Of a stretch of 64,000 nt of DNA, positions 24,798 to 38,299 are shown piece after piece; positions within the stretch are counted from its first letter, which is position 1, and each line of letters begins with the position of its first letter. The DNA comes from Clusia tigrina. Its lineage: Eukaryota > Arthropoda > Insecta > Diptera > Clusiidae. Location: assembly GCA_920105625.2 (NCBI GenBank), contig OV050032.1:88954542-89018541 (forward strand), written 5' to 3'. The position numbers and the translations under genes are program-made. The notes below the pieces were generated by a model, which saw nothing but the letters and a program-made list of their open reading frames with translations, was not told the DNA's origin and did not search any database.

Positions 24798-26751
24798 CTC
24801 GAGCCTCTTGTCAATTTAAGTAATCGCTCAAAGCTATGCTATCCTTGAATCCCAAATCAAACACTGAGAAAATTTCAAATGGCCCTAACTTCTATACGGT
24901 ACGTACTACACCTATCAAAGTTTGCAACATACAAATGCTTGTAACTTTTTACTGGAGCGTCATAAAACCTTAAAATTTTGTAACAATAAAGTACTCGAGC
25001 CTTTTGTCAATTTAAGTTATCGCTCAAAGCTATGCTACCCTTGAGTCCCAAATCAAACACTGATAAAGCTTAAAATGGCCCTAACTTCTATATGGTACGT
25101 CCTACACCTATCAAAGTTTGCAACATACAAATGCTTGTAACTTTTTACTGGAGCGTCATAAAACCTTGAAATTTTGTAACAAAAAAGTACTCGAGACTTT
25201 TGTCAATTTAAGTTATCGCTCAAAGCTATGCTACCCTTGAGTCCCAAATCAAACACTGATAAAACTTCAAATGGTCCTAACTTCTATACGGTACGTCCTA
25301 CACCTATCAAAGTTTGCAACATACAAATGCTTGTAACTTTTTACTGGAGCGTCATGAAACCTTTAAATTTTGTAACAAAAAAGTACTCGAGACTTTTGTC
25401 AATTTAAGTTATCGCTCAAAGCTATGCTACCCTTGAGTCCCAAATCAAACACTGATAAAACTTCAAATGGCCCTAACTTCTATACGGTAGTACGTCCGAC
25501 ACCTATCAAAGTTTGCAACATACAAATGCTTGTAACTTTTTACTGGAGCGTCATAAAACCTTGAAATTTTGTAACAATAAAGTACTCGAGCCTCTTGCCA
25601 ATTTAATCTATCGCTCAAAGCTATGCTACCCTTGAGTCCCAAATCAAACACTGATAAAACTTCAAATGGCCCTAACTTCTATACGGTACGTCCTACATCT
25701 ATCAAAGTTTGCAACATACAAATGCTTGTAACTTTTTACTGGAGCGTCATAAAACCTTGAAATTTGGTAACAATAAAGTACTCGAGCCTCTTGTCAATTT
25801 AAGTTATCGCTCAAAGCTATGCTACCCTTGAGTCCCAAATCAAACACTGATAAAACTTCAAATGGCGCTAACTTCTATACGATACGATCTACACCTATCA
25901 AAGTTTGCAACATACAAATGTTTGTAACTTTTTTCTGAAGCGTCATAAAACCTTGAAATTTTATAACAATAAAGTACTGGAGCCTCTTGTCAATTTAAGC
26001 TATCGCTCAAAGCTATGCTACCCTTGAGTCTGAAATCAAAAACTTCAAATGGCCCTAACGTCAATACGGTACGTCCCACACCTATCAAAGTTTGCAACAT
26101 ACAACTGCTTGTAACTTTTTACTGGAGCGTCATAAGACCTTGAAATTTCGTAACAATAAAGTACTCGAGCCTCTTGTCAATTTAAGCTATCGCTCAAAGC
26201 TATGCTATCCTTGAGTCCCAAATCAAACACTGATAAAACTTCAAATTGCCGTAACTTCTATACGGTACGTCCTACACCTATCAAAGTTTGCAACATACAA
26301 ATGCTTGTAACTTTTTACTGGAGCGTCATAAAACCTTGAAATTTTGTAACAAAAAAGTACTCGAGCCTCTTGTCAATTTAAGCTATCGCTCAAAGCTATG
26401 CTACCCTTGAGTCCCAAATCAAACACTGATAAAACTTCAAATGGCCCTAAATTCTACACGGTACGGCCTACACCTATCAAAGTTTGCAACATACAAATGC
26501 TTGTAACTTTTTACTGGAGCGTCATAAAACCTTGAAATTTTGTAACAATAAAGTACTCGAGCCTCTTGTCAATTTAAGCTATCGCTCAAAGCTATGCTAC
26601 CCTTGAGTCCCAAATCAAACACTGATAAAACTTCAAATGGCCCTAACTTCTATACGGTACGTCCTACACCTATCAAAGTTTGCAACATACAAATGCTTGT
26701 AACTTTTTACTGGAGCGTCATAAAACCTTGAAATTGTGTAACAATAAAGTA

Positions 26752-26821
26752 CTCGAGCCTCTTGTCAATTTAAGCTATCGCTAAAGCTATGCTACCCTTG
26801 AGTCGTTGTAACAATAAAGTA
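26752..26821 (+). repeat. 70-bp truncated unit
   Basis: Copy of 24462, shifted by 2,290 bp. Confidence 0.95.
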
Positions 26822-27017
26822 CTCGAGCCTCTTGTCAATTTAAGCAATCGCTCACAGCTATGCTACCCTTGAGTCCCAAATCAAACACTGATAAAACTTC
26901 AAATGGCCCTAACTTCTATACGGTACGTCCTACACCTATCAAAGTTTGCAACATACAAATGCTTGTAACTTTTTACTGGAGCGTCATAAAACCTTGAAAT
27001 TGTGTAACAATAAAGTA

Positions 27018-27087
27018 CTCGAGCCTCTTGTCAATCTAAGCTATCGCTAAAGCTATGCTACCCTTGAGTCGTTGTAACAATAAAGTA
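27018..27087 (+). repeat. 70-bp truncated unit
   Basis: Copy of 24728, shifted by 2,290 bp; carries the private change CAATCTAAGC. Confidence 0.95.
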
Positions 27088-30000
27088 CTCGAGCCTCTTG
27101 TCAATTTAAGTAATCGCTCAAAGCTATGCTATCCTTGAATCCCAAATCAAACACTGAGAAAATTTCAAATGGCCCTAACTTCTATACGGTACGTACTACA
27201 CCTATCAAAGTTTGCAACATACAAATGCTTGTAACTTTTTACTGGAGCGTCATAAAACCTTAAAATTTTGTAACAATAAAGTACTCGAGCCTTTTGTCAA
27301 TTTAAGTTATCGCTCAAAGCTATGCTACCCTTGAGTCCCAAATCAAACACTGATAAAGCTTAAAATGGCCCTAACTTCTATATGGTACGTCCTACACCTA
27401 TCAAAGTTTGCAACATACAAATGCTTGTAACTTTTTACTGGAGCGTCATAAAACCTTGAAATTTTGTAACAAAAAAGTACTCGAGACTTTTGTCAATTTA
27501 AGTTATCGCTCAAAGCTATGCTACCCTTGAGTCCCAAATCAAACACTGATAAAACTTCAAATGGTCCTAACTTCTATACGGTACGTCCTACACCTATCAA
27601 AGTTTGCAACATACAAATGCTTGTAACTTTTTACTGGAGCGTCATGAAACCTTTAAATTTTGTAACAAAAAAGTACTCGAGACTTTTGTCAATTTAAGTT
27701 ATCGCTCAAAGCTATGCTACCCTTGAGTCCCAAATCAAACACTGATAAAACTTCAAATGGCCCTAACTTCTATACGGTAGTACGTCCGACACCTATCAAA
27801 GTTTGCAACATACAAATGCTTGTAACTTTTTACTGGAGCGTCATAAAACCTTGAAATTTTGTAACAATAAAGTACTCGAGCCTCTTGCCAATTTAATCTA
27901 TCGCTCAAAGCTATGCTACCCTTGAGTCCCAAATCAAACACTGATAAAACTTCAAATGGCCCTAACTTCTATACGGTACGTCCTACATCTATCAAAGTTT
28001 GCAACATACAAATGCTTGTAACTTTTTACTGGAGCGTCATAAAACCTTGAAATTTGGTAACAATAAAGTACTCGAGCCTCTTGTCAATTTAAGTTATCGC
28101 TCAAAGCTATGCTACCCTTGAGTCCCAAATCAAACACTGATAAAACTTCAAATGGCGCTAACTTCTATACGATACGATCTACACCTATCAAAGTTTGCAA
28201 CATACAAATGTTTGTAACTTTTTTCTGAAGCGTCATAAAACCTTGAAATTTTATAACAATAAAGTACTGGAGCCTCTTGTCAATTTAAGCTATCGCTCAA
28301 AGCTATGCTACCCTTGAGTCTGAAATCAAAAACTTCAAATGGCCCTAACGTCAATACGGTACGTCCTACACCTATCAAAGTTTGCAACATACAACTGCTT
28401 GTAACTTTTTACTGGAGCGTCATAAGACCTTGAAATTTCGTAACAATAAAGTACTCGAGCCTCTTGTCAATTTAAGCTATCGCTCAAAGCTATGCTATCC
28501 TTGAGTCCCAAATCAAACACTGATAAAACTTCAAATGGTCCTAACTTCTATACGGTACGTCCTACACCTATCAAAGATTGCAACATACAAATGCTTGTAA
28601 CTTTTTACTGGAGCGTCATAAAACCTTGAAATTTTGTAACAAAAAAGTACTCGAGACTTTTGTCAATTTAAGTTATCGCTCAAAGCTATGCTACCCTTGA
28701 GTCCCAAATCAAACACTGATAAAACTTCAAATGGTCCTAACTTCTATACGGTACGTCCTACACCTATCAAAGATTGCAACATACAAATGCTTGTAACTTT
28801 TTACTGGAGCGTCATGAAACCTTTAAATTTTGTAACAAAAAAGTACTCGAGACTTTTGTCAATTTAAGTTATCGCTCAAAGCTATGCTACCCTTGAGTCC
28901 CAAATCAAACACTGATAAAACTTCAAATGGCCCTAACTTCTATACGGTAGTACGTCCTACACCTATCAAAGTTTGCAACATACAAATGCTTGTAACTTTT
29001 TACTGGAGCGTCATAAAACCTTGAAATTTTGTAACAATAAAGTACTCGAGCCTCTTGCCAATTTAATCTATCGCTCAAAGCTATGCTACCCTTGAGTCCC
29101 AAATCAAACACTGATAAAACTTCAAATGGCCCTAACTTCTATACGGTACGTCCTACATCTATCAAAGTTTGCAACATACAAATGCTTGTAACTTTTTACT
29201 GGAGCGTCATAAAACCTTGAAATTTGGTAACAATAAAGTACTCGAGCCTCTTGTCAATTTAAGTTATCGCTCAAAGCTATGCTACCCTTGAGTCCCAAAT
29301 CAAACACTGATAAAACTTCAAATGGCGTTAACTTCTATACGATACGATCTACACCTATCAAAGTTTGCAACATACAAATGTTTGTAACTTTTTACTGAAG
29401 CGTCATAAAACCTTGAAATTTTGTAACAATAAAGTACTCGAGCCTCTTGTCAATTTAAGCTATCGCTCAAAGCTATGCTGCCCTTGAGTCCCAAATCAAA
29501 CACTGATAAAGCTTCAAATGGCCCTAACTTCTATACGGTACATCCTACACCTATCAAAGTTTGCAACATACAAATGCTTATAACTTTTTACTGGAGCGTC
29601 ATAAAACCTTGAAATTTTGTAACAATAAAGTACTCGAGCCTCTTGTCAATTTAAGCTATCGCTCAAAGCTATGCTACCCTTGAGTCCCAAATCAAACACT
29701 GATAAAACTTCAAATGGCCGTAACTTCTATACGGTACGGCCTACACCTATCAAAGATTGCAACATACAAATGCTTGTAACTTTTTACTGGAGCGTCATAA
29801 AACCTTTAAATTTTGTAACAATAAAGTACTCGAGCCTTTTGTCAATTTAAGTTATCGCTCAAAGCTATGCTACCCTTGAGTCCCAAATCAAACACTGATA
29901 AAGCTTAAAATGGCCCTAACTTCTATATGGTACGTCCTACACCTATCAAAGTTTGCAACATACAAATGCTTGTAACTTTTTACTGGAGCGTCATAAAACC

Positions 30001-31089
30001 TTGAAATTTGGTAACAATAAAGTACTCGAGCCTCTTGTCAATTTAAGTTATCGCTCAAAGCTATGCTACCCTTGAGTCCCAAATCAAACACTGATAAAAC
30101 TTCAAATGGCGCTAACTTCTATACGATACGATCTACACCTATCAAAGTTTGCAACATACAAATGCTTGTAACTTTTTACTGGAGCGTCATAAAACCTTGA
30201 AATTTTGTAACAATAAAGTACTCGAGCCTCTTGCCAATTTAATCTATCGCTCAAAGCTATGCTACCCTTGAGTCCCAAATCAAACACTGATAAAACTTCA
30301 AATGGCGCTAACTTCTATACGATACGATCTACACCTATCAAAGTTTGCAACATACAAATGTTTGTAACTTTTTACTGGAGCGTCATAAAACCTTGAAATT
30401 TTGTAACAATAAAGTACTCGAGCCTCTTGCCAATTTAATCTATCGCTCAAAGCTATGCTACCCTTGAGTCCCAAATCAAACACTGATAAAACTTCAAATG
30501 GCCCTAACTTCTATACGGTACGTCCTACACCTATCAAAGTTTGCAACATACAAATGCTTGTAACTTTTTACTGGAGCGTCATAAAACCTTGAAATTTTAT
30601 AACAATTAAGTACTGGAGCCTCTTGTCAATTTAAGCTATCGCTCAAAGCTATGCTACCCTTGAGTCTGAAATCAAAAACTTCAAATGGCCCTAACGTCAA
30701 TACGGTACGTCCAACACCTATCAAAGTTTGCAACATACAACTGCTTGTAACTTTTTACTGGAGCGTCATAAGACCTTGAAATTTCGTAACAATAAAGTAC
30801 TCGAGCCTCTTGTCAATTTAAGCTATCGCTCAAAGCTATGCTATCCTTGAGTCCCAAATCAAACACTGATAAAACTTCAAATTGCCTTAACTTCTATACG
30901 GTACGTCCTACACCTATCAAAGTTTGCAACATACAAATGCTTGTAACTTTTTACTGGAGCGTCATAAAACCTTGAAATTTTGTAACAATAAAGTACTCGA
31001 GCCTCTTGTCAATTTAAGCTATCGCTCAAAGCTATGCTACCCTTGAGTCCCAAATCAAACACTGAGAAAACTTCAAATGGCTCTAACTT

Positions 31090-32946
31090 CTATACGGTAC
31101 GTCCTACACTTATCAAAGTTTGCAACATACAAATGCTTGTAACTTTTTACTGGAGCGTCATAAAACCTTGAAATTGTGTGACAATAAAGTACTCGAGCCT
31201 CTTGTCAATTTAAGCTATCGCTCAAAGCTATGCTACCCTTGAGTCCCAAATCAAACACTAATAAAACTTCAAATGGCCCTAACTTCTATACGGTACGGCC
31301 TACACCTATCAAAGATTGCAACATACAAATGCTTGTAACTTTTTACTGGAGCGTCATAAAACCTTGAAATTTTGTAACAATAAAGTACTCGAGCCTCTTG
31401 CCAATTTAATATATCGCTCAAAGCTATGCTACCCTTGAGTCCCAAATCAAACACTGATAAAACTTCAAATGGCCCTAACTTCTATACGATACGTCCTACA
31501 CCTATCAAAGATTGCAACATACAAATGCTTGTAACTTTTTACTGGAGCGTCATAAAACCTTTAAATTTTGTAACAATAAAGTACTCGAGCCTCTTGTCAA
31601 TTTAAGTTGTCGCTCAAAGCTATGCTACCCTTGAGCCCCAATTCAAACACTGATAAAACTTCAAATGCCCCTAACTTCTATGCGGTGCGTCATACACCTA
31701 TCAAAGTTTGCAACAATCAAATGCTTGTAACTTTTTACTGGAGCGTCATAAAATTTTGAAATTTTGTGACAATAAAGTACTCGAGCCTCTTGCCAATTTA
31801 ATCTATCGCTCAAAGCTATGCTACCCTTGAGTCCCAAATCAAACACTGATAAAACTTCAAATGGCCCTAACTTCTATACGGTACGTCCTACACCTATCAA
31901 AGTTTGCAACATACAAATGCTTGCAACTTTTTACTGGAGCGTCATAAAACCTTGAAATTTGGTAACAATAAAGTACTCGAGCCTCTTGTCAATTTAAGTT
32001 ATCGCTCAAAGCTATGCTACCCTTGAGTCCCAAATCAAACACTGATAAAACTTCAAATGGCGCTAACTTCTATACGATACGATCTACACCTATCAAAGTT
32101 TGCAACATACAAATGTTTGTAACTTTTTACTGGAGCGTCATAAAACCTTGAAATTTTGTAACAATAAAGTACTCGAGCCTCTTGTCAATTTAAGTTATCG
32201 CTCAAAGCTATGCTACCCTTGAGTCCCAAATCAAACACTGATAAAACTTCAAATGGCGCTAACTTCTATACGATACGATCTACACCTATCAAAGTTTGCA
32301 ACATACAAATGCTTGTAACTTTTTACTGGAGCGTCATAAAACCTTGAAATTTTATAACAATAAAGTACTGGAGCCTCTTGTCAATTTAAGCTATCGCTCA
32401 AATCTATGCTACCCTTGAGTCTGAAATCAAAAACTTCAAATGGCCCTAACGTCAATACGGTACGTCCTACACCTATCAAAGTTTGCAACATACAACTGCT
32501 TGTAACTTTTTACTGGAGCGTCATAAGACCTTGAAATTTCGTAACAATAAAGTACTCGAGCCTCTTGTCAATTTAAGCTATCGCTCAAAGCTATGCTATC
32601 CTTGAGTCCCAAATCAAACACTGATAAAACTTCAAATTGCCGTAACTTCTATACGGTACGTCCTACACCTATCAAAGTTTGCAACATACAAATGCTTGTA
32701 ACTTTTTACTGGAGCGTCATAAAACCTTGAAATTTTGTAACAAAAAAATACTCGAGCCTCTTGTCAATTTAAGCTATCGCTCAAAGCTATGCTACCCTTG
32801 AGTCCCAAATCAAACACTGATAAAACTTCAAATGGCCCTAAATTCTACACGGTACGGCCTACACCTATCAAAGTTTGCAACATACAAATGCTTGTAACTT
32901 TTTACTGGAGCGTCATAAAACCTTGAAATTTTGTAACAATAAAGTA
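31090..32946 (+). repeat. 2,805-bp offset block, copy 1
   Basis: From the right half of the 30996 unit (CCTACACTTATC) through the CTAATAAAAC, AATATATCGC, GTGCGTCATACACC and CTGGAG 187-bp units to the AATACTCGAG unit. It recurs at about 33,895-35,751. Edges are placed to within about a unit. Confidence 0.85.
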
Positions 32947-33142
32947 CTCGAGCCTCTTGTCAATTTAAGCTATCGCTCAAAGCTATGCTACCCTTGAGTC
33001 CCAAATCAAACACTGATAAAACTTCAAATTGCCCTAACTTCTATACGGTACGTCCTACACCTATCAAAGTTTGCAACATACAAATGCTTGTAACTTTTTA
33101 CTGGAGCGTCATAAAACCTTGAAATTGTGTAACAATAAAGTA

Positions 33143-33212
33143 CTCGAGCCTCTTGTCAATTTAAGCTATCGCTAAAGCTATGCTACCCTTGAGTCGTTGT
33201 AACAATAAAGTA
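33143..33212 (+). repeat. 70-bp truncated unit
   Basis: Same join as at 393; equivalent to 24462 in the 4.76-kb block. Confidence 0.95.
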
Positions 33213-33894
33213 CTCGAGCCTCTTGTCAATTTAAGCAATCGCTCACAGCTATGCTACCCTTGAGTCCCAAATCAAACACTGATAAAACTTCAAATGGCCC
33301 TAACTTCTATACGGTACGTCCTACACCTATCAAAGTTTGCAACATACAAATGCTTGTAACTTTTTACTGGAGCGTCATAAAACCTTGAAATTTTGGAACA
33401 ATAAAGTACTCGAGCCTCTTGTCAATTTAAGTTATCGCTCAAAGCTATGCTATCCTTGAATCCCAAATCAAACACTGAGAAAATTTCAAATGGCCCTAAC
33501 TTCTATACGGTACGTCCTACACCTATCAAAGTTTGCAACATACAAATGCTTGTAACTTTTTACTGGAGCGCCATAAAACCTTAAAATTTTGTAACAATAA
33601 AGTACTCGAGCCTTTTGTCAATTTAAGTTATCGCTCAAAGCTATGCTACCCTTGAGTCCCAAATCAAACACTGATAAAGCTTAAAATGGCCCTAACTTCT
33701 ATATGGTACGTCCTACACCTATCAAAGTTTGCAACATACAAATGCTTGTAACTTTTTACTGGAGCCTCATAAAACCTTGAAATTTGGTAACAATAAAGTA
33801 CTCGAGCCTCTTGTCAATTTAAGTTATCGCTCAAAGCTATGCTACCCTTGAGTCCCAAATCAAACACTGATAAAACTTCAAATGGCGCTAACTT

Positions 33895-35751
33895 CTATAC
33901 GGTACGTCCTACACTTATCAAAGTTTGCAACATACAAATGCTTGTAACTTTTTACTGGAGCGTCATAAAACCTTGAAATTGTGTGACAATAAAGTACTCG
34001 AGCCTCTTGTCAATTTAAGCTATCGCTCAAAGCTATGCTACCCTTGAGTCCCAAATCAAACACTAATAAAACTTCAAATGGCCCTAACTTCTATACGGTA
34101 CGGCCTACACCTATCAAAGATTGCAACATACAAATGCTTGTAACTTTTTACTGGAGCGTCATAAAACCTTGAAATTTTGTAACAATAAAGTACTCGAGCC
34201 TCTTGCCAATTTAATATATCGCTCAAAGCTATGCTACCCTTGAGTCCCAAATCAAACACTGATAAAACTTCAAATGGCCCTAACTTCTATACGATACGTC
34301 CTACACCTATCAAAGATTGCAACATACAAATGCTTGTAACTTTTTACTGGAGCGTCATAAAACCTTTAAATTTTGTAACAATAAAGTACTCGAGCCTCTT
34401 GTCAATTTAAGTTGTCGCTCAAAGCTATGCTACCCTTGAGCCCCAATTCAAACACTGATAAAACTTCAAATGCCCCTAACTTCTATGCGGTGCGTCATAC
34501 ACCTATCAAAGTTTGCAACAATCAAATGCTTGTAACTTTTTACTGGAGCGTCATAAAATTTAGAAATTTTGTGACAATATACTACTCGAGCCTCTTGCCA
34601 ATTTAATCTATCGCTCAAAGCTATGCTACCCTTGAGTCCCAAATCAAACACTGATAAAACTTCAAATGGCCCTAACTTCTATACGGTACGTCCTACACCT
34701 ATCAAAGTTTGCAACATACAAATGCTTGCAACTTTTTACTGGAGCGTCATAAAACCTTGAAATTTGGTAACAATAAAGTACTCGAGCCTCTTGTCAATTT
34801 AAGTTATCGCTCAAAGCTATGCTACCCTTGAGTCCCAAATCAAACACTGATAAAACTTCAAATGGCGCTAACTTCTATACGATACGATCTACACCTATCA
34901 AAGTTTGCAACATACAAATGTTTGTAACTTTTTACTGGAGCGTCATAAAACCTTGAAATTTTGTAACAATAAAGTACTCGAGCCTCTTGTCAATTTAAGT
35001 TATCGCTCAAAGCTATGCTACCCTTGAGTCCCAAATCAAACACTGATAAAACTTCAAATGGCGCTAACTTCTATACGATACGATCTACACCTATCAAAGT
35101 TTGCAACATACAAATGCTTGTAACTTTTTACTGGAGCGTCATAAAACCTTGAAATTTTATAACAATAAAGTACTGGAGCCTCTTGTCAATTTAAGCTATC
35201 GCTCAAATCTATGCTACCCTTGAGTCTGAAATCAAAAACTTCAAATGGCCCTAACGTCAATACGGTACGTCCTACACCTATCAAAGTTTGCAACATACAA
35301 CTGCTTGTAACTTTTTACTGGAGCGTCATAAGACCTTGAAATTTCGTAACAATAAAGTACTCGAGCCTCTTGTCAATTTAAGCTATCGCTCAAAGCTATG
35401 CTATCCTTGAGTCCCAAATCAAACACTGATAAAACTTCAAATTGCCGTAACTTCTATACGGTACGTCCTACACCTATCAAAGTTTGCAACATACAAATGC
35501 TTGTAACTTTTTACTGGAGCGTCATAAAACCTTGAAATTTTGTAACAAAAAAATACTCGAGCCTCTTGTCAATTTAAGCTATCGCTCAAAGCTATGCTAC
35601 CCTTGAGTCCCAAATCAAACACTGATAAAACTTCAAATGGCCCTAAATTCTACACGGTACGGCCTACACCTATCAAAGTTTGCAACATACAAATGCTTGT
35701 AACTTTTTACTGGAGCGTCATAAAACCTTGAAATTTTGTAACAATAAAGTA
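33895..35751 (+). repeat. 2,805-bp offset block, copy 2
   Basis: Same order as copy 1. The unit at 33801 is a hybrid: its left half has GGCGCTAAC and its right half has the CACTTATC of 30996. At 35752 the match skips 266 bp (one 196-bp and one 70-bp unit). Confidence 0.85.
34389..35751 (+). repeat. 3,911-bp offset block, copy 1
   Basis: Seven units from the GTTGTCGCTC unit through the 187-bp unit at 35173 to the ATTCTACACGG unit at 35556 recur at 38300-39662. This is a third use of the same run that begins at 31584. Confidence 0.85.
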
Positions 35752-35947
35752 CTCGAGCCTCTTGTCAATTTAAGCAATCGCTCACAGCTATGCTACCCTT
35801 GAGTCCCAAATCAAACACTGATAAAACTTCAAATGGCCCTAACTTCTATACGGTACGTCCTACACCTATCAAAGTTTGCAACATACAAATGCTTGTAACT
35901 TTTTACTGGAGCGTCATAAAACCTTGAAATTTTGGAACAATAAAGTA

Positions 35948-37123
35948 CTCGAGCCTCTTGTCAATTTAAGTTATCGCTCAAAGCTATGCTATCCTTGAAT
36001 CCCAAATCAAACACTGAGAAAATTTCAAATGGCCCTAACTTCTATACGGTACGTCCTACACCTATCAAAGTTTGCAACATACAAATGCTTGTAACTTTTT
36101 ACTGGAGCGCCATAAAACCTTAAAATTTTGTAACAATAAAGTACTCGAGCCTTTTGTCAATTTAAGTTATCGCTCAAAGCTATGCTACCCTTGAGTCCCA
36201 AATCAAACACTGATAAAGCTTAAAATGGCCCTAACTTCTATATGGTACGTCCTACACCTATCAAAGTTTGCAACATACAAATGCTTGTAACTTTTTACTG
36301 GAGCCTCATAAAACCTTGAAATTTGGTAACAATAAAGTACTCGAGCCTCTTGTCAATTTAAGTTATCGCTCAAAGCTATGCTACCCTTGAGTCCCAAATC
36401 AAACACTGATAAAACTTCAAATGGCGCTAACTTCTATACGATACGATCTACACCTATCAAAGTTTGCAACATACAAATGCTTGTAACTTTTTACTGGAGC
36501 GTCATAAAACCTTGAAATTTTGTAACAATAAAGTACTCGAGCCTCTTGCCAATTTAATCTATCGCTCAAAGCTATGCTACCCTTGAGTCCCAAATCAAAC
36601 ACTGATAAAACTTCAAATGGTGCTAACTTCTATACGATACGATCTACACCTATCAAAGTTTGCAACATACAAATGTTTGTAACTTTTTACTGGAGCGTCA
36701 TAAAACCTTGAAATTTTGTAACAATAAAGTACTCGAGCCTCTTGCCAATTTAATCTATCGCTCAAAGCTATGCTACCCTTGAGTCCCAAATCAAACACTG
36801 ATAAAACTTCAAATGGCCCTAACTTCTATACGGTACGTCCTACACCTATCAAAGTTTGCAACATACAAATGCTTGTAACTTTTTACTGGAGCGTCATAAA
36901 ACCTCGAAATTTTATAACAATAAAGTACTGGAGCCTCTTGTCAATTTAAGCTATCGCTCAAAGCTATGCTACCCTTGAGTCCCAAATCAAACACTGATAA
37001 AACTTCAAATGGCCCTAACTTCTATACGGTACGTCCTACACCTATCAAAGTTTGCAACATACAAATGCTTGTAACTTTTTACTGGAGCGTCATAAAACCT
37101 TGAAATTTTGGAACAATAAAGTA
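35948..37123 (+). repeat. 1,176-bp six-unit higher-order repeat, copy 1
   Basis: Six units of exactly 196 bp: TTGAATCCC with GAAAATTTC; CTTTTG with GCTTAAAATGG; GCGCTAAC with GATACGATC; GCCAATTTAATC with GGTGCTAAC; GCCAATTTAATC again; and a CTGGAG unit. The next six units repeat the order almost without change. Confidence 0.93.
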
Positions 37124-38299
37124 CTCGAGCCTCTTGTCAATTTAAGTTATCGCTCAAAGCTATGCTATCCTTGAATCCCAAATCAAACACTGAGAAAATT
37201 TCAAATGGCCCTAACTTCTATACGGTACGTCCTACACCTATCAAAGTTTGCAACATACAAATGCTTGTAACTTTTTACTGGAGCGCCATAAAACCTTAAA
37301 ATTTTGTAACAATAAAGTACTCGAGCCTTTTGTCAATTTAAGTTATCGCTCAAAGCTATGCTACCCTTGAGTCCCAAATCAAACACTGATAAAGCTTAAA
37401 ATGGCCCTAACTTCTATATGGTACGTCCTACACCTATCAAAGTTTGCAACATACAAATGCTTGTAACTTTTTACTGGAGCCTCATAAAACCTTGAAATTT
37501 GGTAACAATAAAGTACTCGAGCCTCTTGTCAATTTAAGTTATCGCTCAAAGCTATGCTACCCTTGAGTCCCAAATCAAACACTGATAAAACTTCAAATGG
37601 CGCTAACTTCTATACGATACGATCTACACCTATCAAAGTTTGCAACATACAAATGCTTGTAACTTTTTACTGGAGCGTCATAAAACCTTGAAATTTTGTA
37701 ACAATAAAGTACTCGAGCCTCTTGCCAATTTAATCTATCGCTCAAAGCTATGCTACCCTTGAGTCCCAAATCAAACACTGATAAAACTTCAAATGGTGCT
37801 AACTTCTATACGATACGATCTACACCTATCAAAGTTTGCAACATACAAATGTTTGTAACTTTTTACTGGAGCGTCATAAAACCTTGAAATTTTGTAACAA
37901 TAAAGTACTCGAGCCTCTTGCCAATTTAATCTATCGCTCAAAGCTATGCTACCCTTGAGTCCCAAATCAAACACTGATAAAACTTCAAATGGCCCTAACT
38001 TCTATACGGTACGTCCTACACCTATCAAAGTTTGCAACATACAAATGCTTGTAACTTTTTACTGGAGCGTCATAAAACCTCGAAATTTTATAACAATAAA
38101 GTACTGGAGCCTCTTGTCAATTTAAGCTATCGCTCAAAGCTATGCTACCCTTGAGTCCCAAATCAAACACTGATAAAACTTCAAATGGCCCTAACTTCTA
38201 TACGATACGTCCTACACCTATCAAAGATTGCAACATACAAATGCTTGTAACTTTTTACTGGAGCGTCATAAAACCTTTAAATTTTGTAACAATAAAGTA
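37124..38299 (+). repeat. 1,176-bp six-unit higher-order repeat, copy 2
   Basis: Direct tandem copy of 35948-37123, including the rare GGTGCTAAC change and the ACCTCGAAATTTTATAAC tail. In the last unit it diverges (CGATACGTCC and AAAGATTGC here). Units 2-5 appear once more at 40125-40908. Confidence 0.93.

Larger units (their letters stand above)
23687..25976 (+). repeat. 2,290-bp higher-order repeat, copy 1
   Basis: Unit lengths in order: 187, 196, 196, 196, 70, 196, 70, 196, 196, 196, 199, 196, 196. The second copy follows at once. Both start on the CTGGAG-type 187-bp unit. Confidence 0.93.
25977..28266 (+). repeat. 2,290-bp higher-order repeat, copy 2
   Basis: Identical length pattern to copy 1. 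The few differences I noticed are ACGTCCCACACC in its first unit and TCAATCTAAGC at 27018. A third copy begins at 28267 but departs after about one and a half units (28454 carries GGTCCTAAC). Confidence 0.93.
28650..33408 (+). repeat. 4.76-kb segmental block, copy 2 (matches 19970-24727)
   Basis: Same unit order. The equivalent of the 195-bp unit is full length (31584) and its neighbour carries TATGCGGTGCGTCATACACC. At 33409 the match jumps past the second 70-bp unit and the unit after it (266 bp lost) to the equivalent of 24798. Confidence 0.9.
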
